64,000 bases of DNA from positions 5,069,001-5,133,000 of the forward strand of contig OZ014411.1 in NCBI GenBank assembly GCA_963965975.1, in the 5' to 3' direction. Source of the DNA: Xestospongia bergquistia. Its lineage: Eukaryota; Porifera; Demospongiae; Haplosclerida; Petrosiidae. A program made the translations under genes and the position numbers. Each line of letters starts with the position of its first letter. Position 1 is the stretch's first letter. This document shows positions 43,001-54,289 of the stretch, piece after piece. The notes under the pieces were generated by a model. That model was not told the DNA's origin. It saw nothing but the letters and a program-made list of their open reading frames with translations, and made no database searches.

Positions 43001-44991
43001 TATGTGTGTAGATAAACAGATTTTCCTTCGTACATTAAAAGGCTAAATTTATTGAGAAGTGTGACTTTGTTCTCTTAGTCTGTTCAGAACAAAAAGTAAA
43101 CTTAAGCTTTTCTGACACAATTTCTGTATACTTAGCTTATAATTTGATCTCATTCACTTCCATACTACTCTAGATATATTGTATGTATCCTTCTGCTCTT
43201 TTAATTGTTTAAATTTGTCTGCTCTTTGCTTTCTACTAGTTTCTTGAATCTCTAAATGTTTTTCTCTGTGGCAGGACTAAACACATACTCATACATACCA
43301 GTGGTTACAGGTTTGGGTTTGGTTTGGTATTCATATTCCTAAGAATGACTGAACTACATATATTATAGAAACTAAGACAAGATTATGTTGATTAGTTGCT
43401 TCATACTAAGGCGCTCGCTTGACAATTAATGGCCACCAAAATCAGCCTGTATAAATTGTCTTGTTTAAAAAAGCAAATTAAATGTTTAGACCAAATGTTA
43501 GCATATTGTAGACTAAATTGTACATAATGTAATATAACTTACCACTAAAGTCAATATTATAAAACTTAATGTACTACCAACAATCCATCTCTATAGGAAG
43601 AGAAAAATGATAAAACAAAGAATAATGATACCATAACACAAACAAGACTATAATTGTAAACATAGTCCTATAATATGTTAGTGTCAGAGTACTTTTAATG
43701 ATTAGAGAACTGGCAGAAGATAAGAAAACAAAAACTATGGAAGACATAAGTAAGCCCAAAAGAATCTTCAAAGCTCATTCAGTGACACTCATTGTTGTAT
43801 TACTCACAATTAAGGGAAATTATATCCTATGAGAGTTGTGTTTAATGATAACCAACAATAGTACTAGTCAGTTATAAACAAAATCAACTGATGTAAAGTG
43901 CCTTTAGTAAGTTCTTCAAATGTTACACATATAATTGAACAGTTGTTTTAGATTGGAGAGCAAAGAAATACATTAGACCAACAACAATTGAGACAAACAC
44001 TAACCACACCCATTACTCAACCTTCTCTATAGAAAACTAGGATCAGTTTCAATATATGTTAGAAGTGTGGTTAATTCATATCACATATAATTGAATAAAG
44101 AAGTGAGATGGAAATAATAACCATCCATAATAGTCAATTTTTCAATTTACTTAACATGCTTTAAATGTTATAATTTTAGGCCAAAAAATCATTATAAATG
44201 CCATACATCACTAGTACAGTGAAGTTAGTGAACTTAATTATTACAGTAAAGCTCTTAAAAATTCAGCAAAGTAGATTTTATCATAATACTTGTAAGAGTA
44301 ACTGCTTAGAAATAAATTAGAATATTCATTACCTAACTTCAACAAAATTAGAGGGTGTCACCACTTCAAAAAATTGAAATATGTTCTGCATCAATGTTTA
44401 ACAGAGTAAGCCATGTTTTAAAGAGAAAATGTACTAATAAACACAACTAGAGCCTCCAGATCTGAGATAGATCTAAATAGACTTGGAACAACAATCTCTA
44501 ATATGACCATTAAGCTCACATCTATTGTTGGAGCTTGCTTGCCTGAGAAATTAATTCATCAACATTTATAAAATAATAACATCAACAAATTTAAAAAAGG
44601 GATTTCTTTAAAAGAACTAATTTTTTGAAAGTAGAGTGTCAAGTTTTTAGAAGTTTTACGATATGTACATAGGCTCTTCAGTGGTATCAAAACCAAACCA
44701 AACCAAAGAACCTAAAAACTTCAAGTTAAGGTCACATAGGCTATGAGGAATTATCTTTTTATCTATCACTGTCCATTGTTAACATTACCTGATAGAAAAG
44801 TTGATTTAAAGGTAATAAATAAGTAAAGTTGAAGTCGTAAAATTAACAAAGTAAGGTTTCCTTGGTCACGTGATTTTTTGGCTTACCATCGTTGGCGTAC
44901 TGCTTCTGTCATAGTAGACTGGTGCGGGCTTTTGACTTCCATCGTCCTTAGGGATTCCTAAAAATGGTTGCGTATCTGATTGTTCTGTCAT
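40089..44991 (-). CDS. Small multi-pass membrane protein (pair member M, copy A)
   Basis: Five exons in phase, 123 residues: 44991-44887, 43590-43543, 42804-42729, 41855-41830, 40205-40089 (stop TAG). The N terminus is cytosolic-looking and Pro/Tyr-rich (GSQKPAPVYYDRSSTPTM). Three hydrophobic segments follow, formed by exons 2-3 (WIVGSTLSFIILTLV), 3-4 (VLFILLLISLIAFAQVEFFL) and 5 (HLWSIFVVGTFVVVECICTV). Coding-exon sizes 105/48/76/26 parallel 162/48/79/26 in the divergently transcribed neighbour, so the two are ancient paralogues. I do not recognise the family; a tetraspan or MARVEL-like scaffold protein is one guess. Only exon 1 was included in the later segmental duplication. Intron 4 holds a MITE. 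Confidence 0.75.
40648..41101. mobile_element. MITE with TIR TACYGTAAGGGTA
   Basis: Left end TACCGTAAGGGTACAAATTT, right end in reverse complement TACTGTAAGGGTATAAATTT, both continuing into TTCGTG. A second copy of the left end sits at 40714, so either two insertions nest or the end was duplicated. The flanking TA is consistent with a TA-target superfamily. No transposase is encoded. It lies in intron 4 of the membrane-protein gene. Confidence 0.75.
41866..41945. repeat. Polypurine tract
   Basis: About 80 bases of almost pure A/G with long G runs. On the minus strand it is a polypyrimidine stretch directly upstream of the exon 4 acceptor (41857-41856) of the membrane-protein gene. Confidence 0.85.
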
Positions 44992-45098
44992 TATCGTCAG
45001 CCTTCTTGTATGTGCCTTCGACTTTTATGAAAATCCGCTTATTATTAGGATAACTTTGTGAGGTCCGTATACTTGAATCACTAGTCACAAGATTTAAA
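44992..45098. promoter_or_regulatory. Bidirectional promoter of the membrane-protein pair, copy A
   Basis: Start codons at 44991 (minus) and 45099 (plus) are separated by only 107 bases. The same arrangement recurs in copy B with 89 bases between starts. Expression of the two paralogues is therefore probably linked (inference). Confidence 0.65.
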
Positions 45099-48000
45099 AT
45101 GTCTTCTAGTAAAAGCAAGCTCGGTCCATACGCTGCTCCTACGTATGGTACCGTTCCTGCGAAGAAAGAGGAGAAGAAAGACAACACATATATTTATCCT
45201 AGTTCTGCTGAGTCAGGACCAGTCTATACCACTGGTAGTATTGTTGATTCTCGTTATGGGGTAAGTTGATGTATTATTTTATAAGCAATCGATATCTTGT
45301 TTACTTATTCTCCTTTGTTTAGCGTTTAGTAATAATTGGTCTGGTAGTAATACTTGTCATCATGTTTCTTGTAAGTAACTTTACATAACATTATATTACA
45401 TTAGTGTTATTACTGGCTTTTTTGAGCTGAGTCTAATACATGTTAAAGGCTTAAAAATCATTGTTCAAATGGCTTAAATCTTTATAAAAGGAATAGCTCA
45501 GAGGGTCAATGAATGCTGTTATTACTAAACCAAGATTGTCGACACAATATAGTCTTTTGTGTGTCTTTTTTCTCCCTATTATTTAGCTTTCTGTTTGTAC
45601 TTGCCATGCTATGGTTTGAGTGGTATTTCTTTGTTTTCATTTAGTTTGCATGTATGTTCCTTTTATAAGTTTCAGCTGAACATGATCATGTCTATAATCA
45701 TTACTATACTCTGTCTGAGTTGAGAAAAGCCCCTTATTAAAAAAAGGTGTTTTATGCATGGAATGTAAGGTGAGGTATTTCCTCGCCTGTTAGCGCTGAA
45801 GTACGTGTTAAGTGTATTCATTATTTGTTCATGTGGCTGTCATGCGAACACACCACGTTTTTTCTCGTGCTTGTAAACATGCCAAGTGGAAAAAGATTGC
45901 GATCACAAACAAGGGAGGTTGCTGTGAATGTCTATGAATATTTCGAGGAACTTGGCAGGTGCAAACGGACTGAAGGATCTCTGAAACGAACCTGTGATGC
46001 CACACTGATGATTCCGATCAATCTGACAGTTCTGATGACGAATAATTTTAGACATTTTCAGTTTTCCTTTTTTGTCAAAAGGTTTTTTTCAAAACCATGG
46101 TGGCTTTATAGCTGCCCAAAATCGCAAAAGACGATACCTGGTTATTATTTTAATAGTAATAATTGATACAAAGGCATTTATTTGTATAATTAGAATTGTA
46201 ATTTTGACTTGCCACGTGATAGTCGGCTGACTTTTCGAGGTGAAAATCGATTTTTGTTATCTGCTCGAAGGTGTGCAATTTAAAGTATGCGAAAGGTATG
46301 CCATTCAAAATGTATGGAGTTTTATAGTTTGGTACTTTCTCGTAGCGCTAGAGAGCCAAATTTTATATATAAAATGCTTGTTTGCAAGCTGAATCGATTG
46401 GTGCAAGTCCCATGTGGATAGCACGTAAAACGGCAAAGTTATTCACACGTCTGGGTGGCTTTTCTCAACTCGGACAGAGTATAATACCACTATTCATACA
46501 CTATATTATTAACTCATTATGATGGAAAAATAATGAATTAAAAAATAGATCATATTTGAGCATTTTTATACCATCTGAAACATTATTGGCAAAATTATTT
46601 TTAAAGCAAGAAATCTATATTATTGATGCCCTGCCATTTTGTCCTTTGTGTGTGTGGCTTGTATTAAATGCCCATTTGCTGAACTGAAGGTCATCAATGA
46701 TAGGAGAATTCTGGACCATCAAGAAAATGGTACATTTATTATGTTCTTCATTCCATTGGGTTGATTGTTAGGGATCACAGTAATAGTATGTACCCATTTC
46801 AGTTACAATTAAAAGGCCACAGGCACAGATATGACCTTAAGGTTAACTCTTATGTAACATATCATTTACAATGTACTTCTTTCTATAGTTGGCCCTTGCT
46901 TTCTGTATTGCTGGAGCTGTCAGATTTAAAGCACCTCGATACTTTGCTCTCATTATTAACATCATTTGTGAGTGATATTGTTTAAAATTATATACTGTAT
47001 AGATAATTGTCACAAAAATTGCTATTCCAAACAAATCAGTAATCATTTGTCTTCAGCCTGGCATACTTTGTGTGGTCCGCAATCTTAAATTTTAGATCAC
47101 ATGAAAAGTACATACACAGATGTGTTTGTTTATATAACTGAGCCAATGATTATAATCACAGTAGTAGAGTACTCTGATATCTATGTTAAAATTAACCTGA
47201 ACATAGCAACAATGAATGGAGTAATATACTTGATTGCTCAAAGTTTAGCAATCTACAAAATGTTTCATAGCAGCAACAAGCTTCTTTTAACATTTTAGTC
47301 TTCAATAATGATGAGTAATGGTCTGATGAAGTAATGGTACACTGAATCAACTAAAACTGTTAATAATCACTTCATGCAGTAATTGGACTGCAAGGCCCAT
47401 TTTAATAACGTCTTTTCCTATTTACCATTGCTGCTGAAATTTAAATAGTGCTTATTACAATACCTCTGTGTTCTTCAGTGTACAACTAGTTTAAACTATA
47501 ACAGAATAGAGCCAATGATTTTCCGTTTCAAAAAGAACGATTTTCCGTTACATATATTTACTAATTCCGCTTCAAAATAGTTTTTACCAGAAAATCCATT
47601 TCAAAAAATGTTTACACAAAAAATGATACTGAACAAGTACTAAAGATAAAAAGTTTCATGAAAAATGTCCCTCAATATCACCATTGTAGTAAAGTAAGAC
47701 CGATCGCTTAGTGTTTTCCTCGGTTAAACTCTCATGACGATCATTTAGTATGTGTTTGTACTGTGAAAAGCTTCGCTCGACATCAACTGAAGAAACAGGC
47801 ATCCAAATTGCCTCCATGGCAATAGCAGCCAAATTGGGGAAACGGGTATGCACACTTTTCCAAAAGTCATTCACACAGAAGGGATTTGGTAGCTGTAGCT
47901 CATCGCAATTGTATCGAACATAAGATCAACCATTCATCTAAAAGTGCAGGAGATGGGTCTTTAAGTGAAGGTATGGCAGAGTAGTCACTGATGTCATGTG

Positions 48001-51000
48001 AAAGCACTGGTAGTTGTCGAGGATTGAATATCCTCACTGCTTTGTAGTAAGAGTAAGCTGGTAGGTTGTCTATGTGTACTTCGAGCTTTTGTAGAGATAG
48101 GTTAAACACTGCCTGAAATGATTTTATCTGTACTTTCCTTTGTTCAAGTGGGAGATTCTGTAGCAGGTGATTGGTTTCTTCTCCAAAACTGGTCTTAGTT
48201 GTTCCGGCTCGTAAGTATGCCCTGAGATCTTCAAGAGTGTTGTACACAGTACACGCTAGTAGGATATCCTTTGCTTCCAGCGATGTCAAAACAGCCATCA
48301 GCCTTTGACAGTTTTCTTTGATGAAATAGAGCTGCAACCTAATTTCTGGGTATAGAGTCTTGTGTGTTACCATCTCAATGATCCGTTCTACTGCCACATC
48401 TTGTGCTTTCTCAGCCTTATAGAAACCTTCATATAACCGGATTCAAGTAGCGTGGTAGGATGCAGCTTTGTACCATGAATTCCACCTTGTTGAACCGGAG
48501 GAAGTTTTACCTCGGAGGCTGCAATGTAGTCACCAAGAAACTTAAGGAAGCGGCTTTTTCTCCCTGGTTTCTTAAAAAGAGATGACTTGATCATTGAAAT
48601 CAAGTCAGATGTCTACTTAAAATCAGAATGATGATGGAAAACTTCAGATACCAAGTTAACAATGTGGGCAATACAAAGCACATGAAGTGAGTTAGGGTAG
48701 ACAGCCGATAGTACATCTCGATATGCTTTCTTGCAGTATGAAGCATTGTTGGTGACAATAGATATAACGCAGTTAAAGTTAATACCAATCTCACTAACTG
48801 CCTTTATAATTGCTTGACTGAATGTACTGTGGTTGCAGGCATCCATTTTAACAACTCCAATGAGGTAAGACTTCCCTCTAATACTAGCAATTACATTAAG
48901 AATACTATGGTCACGCACATCAGTGGTCTTGTCTGCAGTAATGCTGACATATTTGTCACAGAGGAAACTTTAGTGTCGAAAAGTGAGATTCAAATAAGCG
49001 AGGGACGTAAGTACTTCTCAGTGTACAGACATTGGGTATTGCACCTGCCTGTTTACAGTGCTTCTCTAGAAATGGACGTATTCGGTCTGTTTTCTCCAAG
49101 GAAATATCTGTGAGCGTACACATTTTCAGGTAGTCTAGCACAAACCCATCCCTTAAATCCTTCAATTTAAGTACCGTGCCTAACGTCGCTTGTTGGCTGG
49201 TGCAAGGACCACACAAAGACATGCTGCTGGACTTACTTTCCTTAGTCTGTTTCCTAGTAGCGTGCTTCTTACTCTTTAAGTGGTCCTTCACCGTGTCTAC
49301 ATGAGTGAAATCAAGGCTGTGATCACAATAACGGCAAAATAGTACTCTGTCATCAGCGTACAACTTGGTCTTGAATTGCCTTGCTCAATCTTCAGCAGTG
49401 ACCCAGGCCAGAGGGGTGGATCTCCTAGCTTTCTTTGGCGCTTGTCAAGTGGCTGCCATTGCTCCTGTGGCGACTTTCTCCACGTACGCGGGGTTGCTGG
49501 GGTCGTGCGTCAATAATTGCGCGTGCGGAAGGCAGGGCAACCACGCCCTCATTTTCGTTCTAACGAATTCTTTTTCTAACAGCTAATTCCACGGTATCTG
49601 TCCGTTTTCCGTTATTGCGGAAAACCATTGGCTCTCATACTATCATCCTCAGATTGCTTTAAAGCTACAGTTCAATGATTTTGAAATCTGATACACAGTG
49701 GGTTATTAAGAGACCTTCAAGTTTCAGCTTTGTCTTTAAATAGTTGTAGATATAGTTATTATTTATTGCAATATTACATATATAAATAGTTTTCTCTTTC
49801 TATTTTAGTGAGCTCACTTGTGACGGGATTACTGGTAAGTTGATACTTCAATCTAACTTAGACTTGTGTAACAAAACCTTTGTAAACTGTACAATTACCC
49901 TGTGTTTTCTGCTCAAATTTACCTAATCTATCAATTGCCCCTGTTATTTCAGGCTTTGATTAAATGTCCAATTAGCTATTTTACGCTAAGCTTTTATTTT
50001 TAATAGCAAGCAATCATTCATGATTTTTTTATCAAGATTGGTCATGTACTATTTGCACTTTTTGTAGATATTCTGGTCATTTAGAGGCATTCTAGCATCC
50101 TCAATGTTGTGGTATGTCTTTGTTCAGTGTACATTTCTCTTCTTTCAATTTATTACTACGGATATATTTGCATGGTAAGGAATTTACATTTTACAATTAT
50201 AGTTTATTAGTTACAGAGTACTGGGAACCTTTATGTAATAAGCTCTAGAACATAGCGGGAATTATTTATTTGTGTAGTTTTAAATTTTGTATTTGCCTGC
50301 CACATCTTTTTAAATCATTTCTTATCTTAAATCATCAAATTTTAACCTAGTCCCATTTATTAAAAGTTTACACACTCGCCAGTAAGTATTAGTTAAAGCA
50401 CTTCTCTGAGTGATATTCTCAATATATATTACATGAAGGGTGTGGTTGAGAGGTTAACACTGTATGACTTAAAGCTGTGTGCTATATGAGTATCAAGACC
50501 ATATCCAGTGTATAATATATTCCATACAGCAGGAACACAAAATGGTGCTTTGTAGTGTGATCCATAGCACATCCAACTCCCATAACTAACTGTTATTGAA
50601 ATCATTTCCATATATGGATATAGCTGGAAAGTAGTCTTTAATGTGCCCCTTTATAGTGAATAACCATAGCATTCCAGAGTTCCATGATGTCATGTAAAGT
50701 TTCCATATTATAAACAAATGCTTGAGTATGTGTTCTATAACTAAATAAAAACAATTTAAAATAGTTGAAATGTTTTATATCAAATTATACTAAAGCGTGG
50801 GGTTCAAAAGCTACAAAAATGTAACTAACTTTCAATGAACTTCAAGCTATGAGGCCACACCCATATTGTGTTGATAGTTTTTAGTCAGCACATTTAAAAT
50901 TTTATAAACCACTGATCAAACTCAATGCAGACAGACTATATATGGTAATGCTAATCACTCTCAAGACACATACTGTATAGCTCAAGATTTATAGTGTGGT

Positions 51001-51223
51001 GGGACTTCATAACCTGTAGACCAGCTATTACCAAATACATGATAAACAACCTTCCATGAACCAGTACTGGCCCTTTCTTTATAATACTTGATGCCTTTAC
51101 TTTTTTCATTATAGGTATGAACAGAAAGGAGTCATTGCTATTCCAGCATCATTTATTGTACATAGCTACAACTGTTCGGGAAATCACACTTATCGAGATT
51201 TCAATTGCTCGCATCACCATTAA
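45099..51223 (+). CDS. Small multi-pass membrane protein (pair member P, copy A)
   Basis: Six exons in phase, 176 residues: 45099-45260, 45323-45370, 46889-46967, 49809-49834, 50068-50174, 51115-51223. A 54-residue hydrophilic N terminus contains tyrosines near prolines (GPYAAPTYGTVPAKKEEKK, YIYPSSAESGPVYTTG). Hydrophobic segments are RLVIIGLVVILVIMFLLALA, then YFALIINIILSSLVTGLL, then MLWYVFVQCTFLFFQFITT. The C terminus has two N-glycosylation-type sites (NCSGNHT, NCS) and is probably lumenal or extracellular. The exon structure matches member M on the other strand. The family is not recognised. Intron 2 contains a TA-flanked transposon and intron 3 a hAT element. Confidence 0.78.
45707..46481 (+). 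mobile_element. TA-target DNA transposon, non-autonomous
   Basis: A 775-bp insertion, present in copy A and absent from copy B (empty site at 54891-54892). TIRs: left TACTCTGTCTGAGTTGAGAA, right (reverse complement) TACTCTGTCCGAGTTGAGAA. TA is duplicated at 45705-45706 and 46482-46483. Inside, an open frame from 45879 begins MPSGKRLRSQTREVAVNVYE and resembles the N-terminal DNA-binding part of a DDE transposase before losing similarity. The catalytic part is absent. Confidence 0.88.
47509..49634 (-). mobile_element. hAT transposon
   Basis: A 2,126-bp insertion present only in copy A (copy B reads straight through at about 55917). The left end is GAGCCAATGATTTTCCG and the right end, reverse complemented, GAGCCAATGGTTTTCCG: 17-base TIRs with one difference. 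The flanking 8-base duplication is only partly conserved. Most of the interior is transposase code on the minus strand. Confidence 0.9.
47656..49363 (-). pseudogene. hAT transposase, frameshifted
   Basis: Four open segments in order. 49363-48956 has a BED-like zinc finger (LFCRYCDHSLDFTHVDTVKD, then HLKSKKH), reminiscent of the finger in CGGBP1. 48918-48613 holds part of the catalytic region (LIGVVKMDACNHSTFSQAI, then VLCIAHIVNLV). 48603-47900 continues the insertion domain. 47874-47656 ends with the hAT dimerisation block (MPVSSVDVERSFSQYKHILN). Frames change between segments, so at least two shifts separate it from a working gene. Confidence 0.85.
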
Positions 51224-51901
51224 TAATTATATCATTTGGAAAGTTTTATTTTGAAAGTGTTATAATAACAAAAAGTATATATATTGTTATATTATTGATA
51301 TTTTTATAAACAAGTGTTTTTTGTTTACAGTATGCAGAACACCTGCATGTATGCGCCCACACTTACACACTCACAAACACAGATATGGTATATAAACTAT
51401 GAATTGTTGTATGTTTGATCTTTTGCATTAATTACTGCAACCTCATTGGGCAAAGATTGTATATACTAAATTGCTGCAACTTCACATTGGTTTAGTGTAC
51501 AGTAAGCCCAAGTATGTCTAACATTTAAATTTACTTCAACATGCAATAAGTATAGATATATGAGTTTCATGATTGAGAACAGGTCATAATGAAGTTTGCC
51601 ATCCTGTCTGGCTTTGCCCTTTAAACAGATGCTTCTTTTGCTTAACTACATTCAGAAGTTATTATTCATAGTACTAGATGTCACCTCATAATCAGTTTAA
51701 CCACATTCAAAACTAGGCACCCTCAGTACAAACACCACAATTATAATCACAGCGAGTTATTTATTTTATGTCTATATGTAAAACTAGCAATGGTAATCTA
51801 TCAGTATATGATAAATGATAACTATTTTGTAATACATATTCACAGCAAATTTTATAAAGCCTGTACATGCAGTTCAGTAAAAAGTATGATCATAACTAAA
51901 A

Positions 51902-52217
51902 TCATTCAATAGGCTGCATTAAAGTCCATCCATGACCCCAGTGACATCCATCACCAGGAAGTTCATCAACTGGTGTCAAGAGGTAGAGTTGATAGCCATT
52001 GTGGTCCAAGAAAAGACCACAATGGCTACCCATGTGGTTCTAACTGACTGGGTGAATTAAGTCTTAAGTGATTGCACATATCTCCTTGCCATCCAGGGTC
52101 ACAAACACATCGACTTTCCTTGCAGACCCCGTTAAGTGCACAATCTGTTTCGCTGCCTTCTATGCAAACAGCTGCAACTAACCTGAGGACAAGAAGGACA
52201 ACTAAAACTGCTTCCAT
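51902..52217 (-). pseudogene. EGF / beta-propeller gene, internally deleted copy A
   Basis: Start at 52217. The signal peptide and EGF-like domain (CALNGVCKESRCVCDPGWQG) are intact. The frame then stops after EPHG, because about 890 bases present in copy B (57968-58854) are missing and the C-terminal block (LFLDHNGY ... MQPIE) is abutted out of frame. The junction carries an inverted copy of adjacent sequence (see findings). A 63-residue secreted EGF peptide could still be made, but nothing shows that it is used. Confidence 0.88.
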
Positions 52218-52456
52218 ACTAGCATGCAGCCTCTCCCATTTAAGTTCTGTTAAACATGTGGGAGGGGCTCGTACAGCATCGAGTAGTCATCAATAAAGTT
52301 ATTAGTAGAGTCTATATCGTAGTATTGAATCATATACTTTTTGATATAAAATCATGCATAGTGCATGCTACAGAAGAGTTATTTACAGGAGACAACTCTA
52401 TAGCAGATATAATGGATCTCCATGAAACCTCACTGGGTTAACCAAAACTGAAGAAC

Positions 52457-53216
52457 TTATGAGAGTTTATCATCATTACTATATACTGGGTCATGTTGTA
52501 TTGACTTAAGTATTCCATAGTCAATTCTGAGGGCCTCTCCTGTCTGTCTCCATTTATATGCAACAGGATTTAGTAGACACTGGAGATCCAATTTCTCTGG
52601 TTTCATACCTATAAACAAGATTTTCTATTTTTTAGAAAATCAAGATTATTATATGATTTTGGCCATGAAAAACTCATATTTCTTTTACTTTAATAAGCAG
52701 ATCACATTATGACTTAATCTCATTTTTAAGGCTATTATTTTATATTTAACTTTGGGAATAGCCAGTATGTTACTTACCAACATTAGTTGAATTAAAGTAT
52801 GCTTTGGGTTGGGAAACTTGTGCCATTGCATGAGACGTATCTATAAAAACAACAAAATACACATAAAACTGTGTTGTCAAACAAAAAGGTAGGGCTTAAT
52901 AAAGGATGTACTAAGAACACAATCTAGTTTTATGATGTTGAAATGAAATTATTGTAAAGAATAATCAAGGAAAACTACAAAAACTGTTTGCTTACTCAAT
53001 ATCCAATGTTGATATTTCCTAGTTAACACTACTGGTGGAAAATCCTGTACCAGTACAAGATGCTATTAGTGTAGTGTCAGTGCCAACAGTAACTAGTGCT
53101 GGATGTATACAAAAGCCAACCATGCTGAGGTTGATGTTCTTGGTTATACAGAACAGCAGGATCATATTGTATGGCTGATTCATGATATGCAAGTGGTTCA
53201 GCACAAGAGGCAATGG
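52457..53216 (-). CDS. Death-domain-like protein, 3' part
   Basis: Three exons whose phases fit: 53216-53121 (open further to 53313), 52840-52778, 52608-52457 (stop TAA). Together they read SCAEPLAYHESAIQYDPAVL, then TSHAMAQVSQPKAYFNSTNV, then KLDLQCLLNPVAYKWRQTGE and ALRIDYGILKSIQHDPVY. The last blocks match helices 1-4 of a death-fold domain (Trp in KWRxxGxxL, then a Leu-x-x-Ile pattern). The domain stops after about 45 residues, so it is short. No 5' end is found: upstream of 53313 lies the start of duplicated copy B, which probably displaced the first exons. It may be a truncated gene. Confidence 0.5.
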
Positions 53217-53865
53217 CTGCAGTAATTACAGATCGTAACATGGAACATTCTGTTGGTTGGCCAGTCCAATACACCAATATATCCAAACCATTACATCTAC
53301 AAGATTTTCTCATAATACTTGTAAGAGCAACTGCTTAGAAATAAATTAGAATATTCATTACCTAACTTCAACAAAATTAGAGGGTGTCACCACTTCAAAA
53401 AATTGAAATGTAGATGATGTGTTCTGCATCAATGTTTAACAGAGCAAGCCATGTTTTAAAGAGAAAATGTACTAATAAACACAACTAGAGCCTCCAGATC
53501 TGAGATAGATCTAAATAGACTTGGAACAACAATCTCTAATATGACCATTAAGCTCACATCTATTGTTGGAGCTTGCTTGCCTGAGAAATTAATTCATCAA
53601 CATTTATAAAATTAACATCAACAAATTTAAAAAAGGGATTTCTTTAAAAGAACTAATTTTTTGAAAGTAGAGTGTCAAGTTTTTAGAAGTTTTACGATAT
53701 GTACATAAGCTCTTCAGTGGTATCAAAACCAAACCAAAGAACCTAAAAACTTCAAGTTAGGTCATAGGCTATGAAGGAATTATCTTTTTATCTATCACTG
53801 TCCATTGTTAACATTACCTGATAGAAAAGTTGATTTAAAGGTAATAAATAAGTAAAGTTGAAGTC

Positions 53866-54045
53866 AGTTGGTGTAACTTCACTCTGATGACATTATCATT
53901 AAATGACAGGTAGTGATGTCATCATATATGATGACATCATCTAAATCCATCACCTACACCCTAAACCAAACCTTATGACACATAGTGATGTCATCATCAT
54001 AGTACAAGTTACATCATCATAGAAGTTACACCAAGAAGGACCCCA
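53866..54045. mobile_element. MITE specific to copy B
   Basis: About 180 bases absent from the equivalent site of copy A (44843). The ends share TTGGTGTAACTTC in inverted orientation (53868-53880 and 54022-54034). The interior is rich in the palindrome ATGATGACATCAT and its variants. Confidence 0.82.
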
Positions 54046-54095
54046 TAAAATTAACAAAGTAAGGTTTCCTTGGTCACGTGATTCTTTTGGCTTAC

Positions 54096-54200
54096 CATCG
54101 TTGGCGTACTGCTTCTGTCATAGTAGACTGGTGCGGGCTTTTGACTTCCATCGTCCTTAGGGATTCCTAAAAATGGTTGCGTATCTGATTGTTCTGTCAT
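54096..54200 (-). pseudogene. Orphan exon 1 of member M, copy B
   Basis: Same 35 codons and donor as the copy A exon at 44991-44887. The duplication breakpoint removed exons 2-5. Downstream on the minus strand lie the death-domain exons, but the phases I can find do not allow in-frame splicing (this exon ends in phase 0, those need one or two carried bases). It may still drive a non-coding transcript. Confidence 0.75.
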
Positions 54201-54289
54201 TATCGTCAGCCTTCTTGTATGTGGCTTCGAAAATCCGCTAATTATTAGGATAACTTTGTGAGGTCCGTATACTAGTTACAAGATTTAAA
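54201..54289. promoter_or_regulatory. Bidirectional promoter, copy B
   Basis: Duplicate of the 107-base promoter of copy A, now 89 bases between start codons after small deletions. Confidence 0.6.

Larger units (their letters stand above)
44273..52496. repeat. Segmental duplication, copy A
   Basis: From about 44273 the sequence matches 53305 onward almost base for base, and matching continues to 52496 / 59322 once insertions are removed. Copy A-specific additions are the DNA transposon at 45707-46481 and the hAT at 47509-49634. The copies differ by roughly a few percent in introns, so the duplication is fairly recent. Confidence 0.9.

Noticed and set aside
43311..43342. Possible extra minus-strand exon reading EYEYQTKPKPVTT
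   Set aside because: It would leave one base over, while exons 2 and 3 of the membrane-protein gene join in phase 0 without it, exactly as in the paralogue.
45825..46166. A 113-codon gene in intron 2 of the membrane-protein gene
   Set aside because: It lies wholly inside the TIR-bounded insertion absent from copy B, so it is part of a transposon, not a host gene.
46761..47298. Short open frames repeated at 55170-55707
   Set aside because: They recur because the DNA is duplicated, not because they are genes; they overlap exon 3 and introns of the membrane-protein gene and have no start or splice logic.
52072..52441. Plus-strand frames opposite the EGF gene copies (also 58900-59275)
   Set aside because: Antisense to the signal peptide and EGF domain; they have no domain or splice support and persist only because the two copies are near-identical.
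53077..54200. In-frame fusion of orphan exon 1 (copy B) to the death-domain exons
   Set aside because: The orphan exon ends in phase 0. The acceptors near 53310 lead to stops in that phase or need two carried bases, and the later ones need one. No in-frame join was found.
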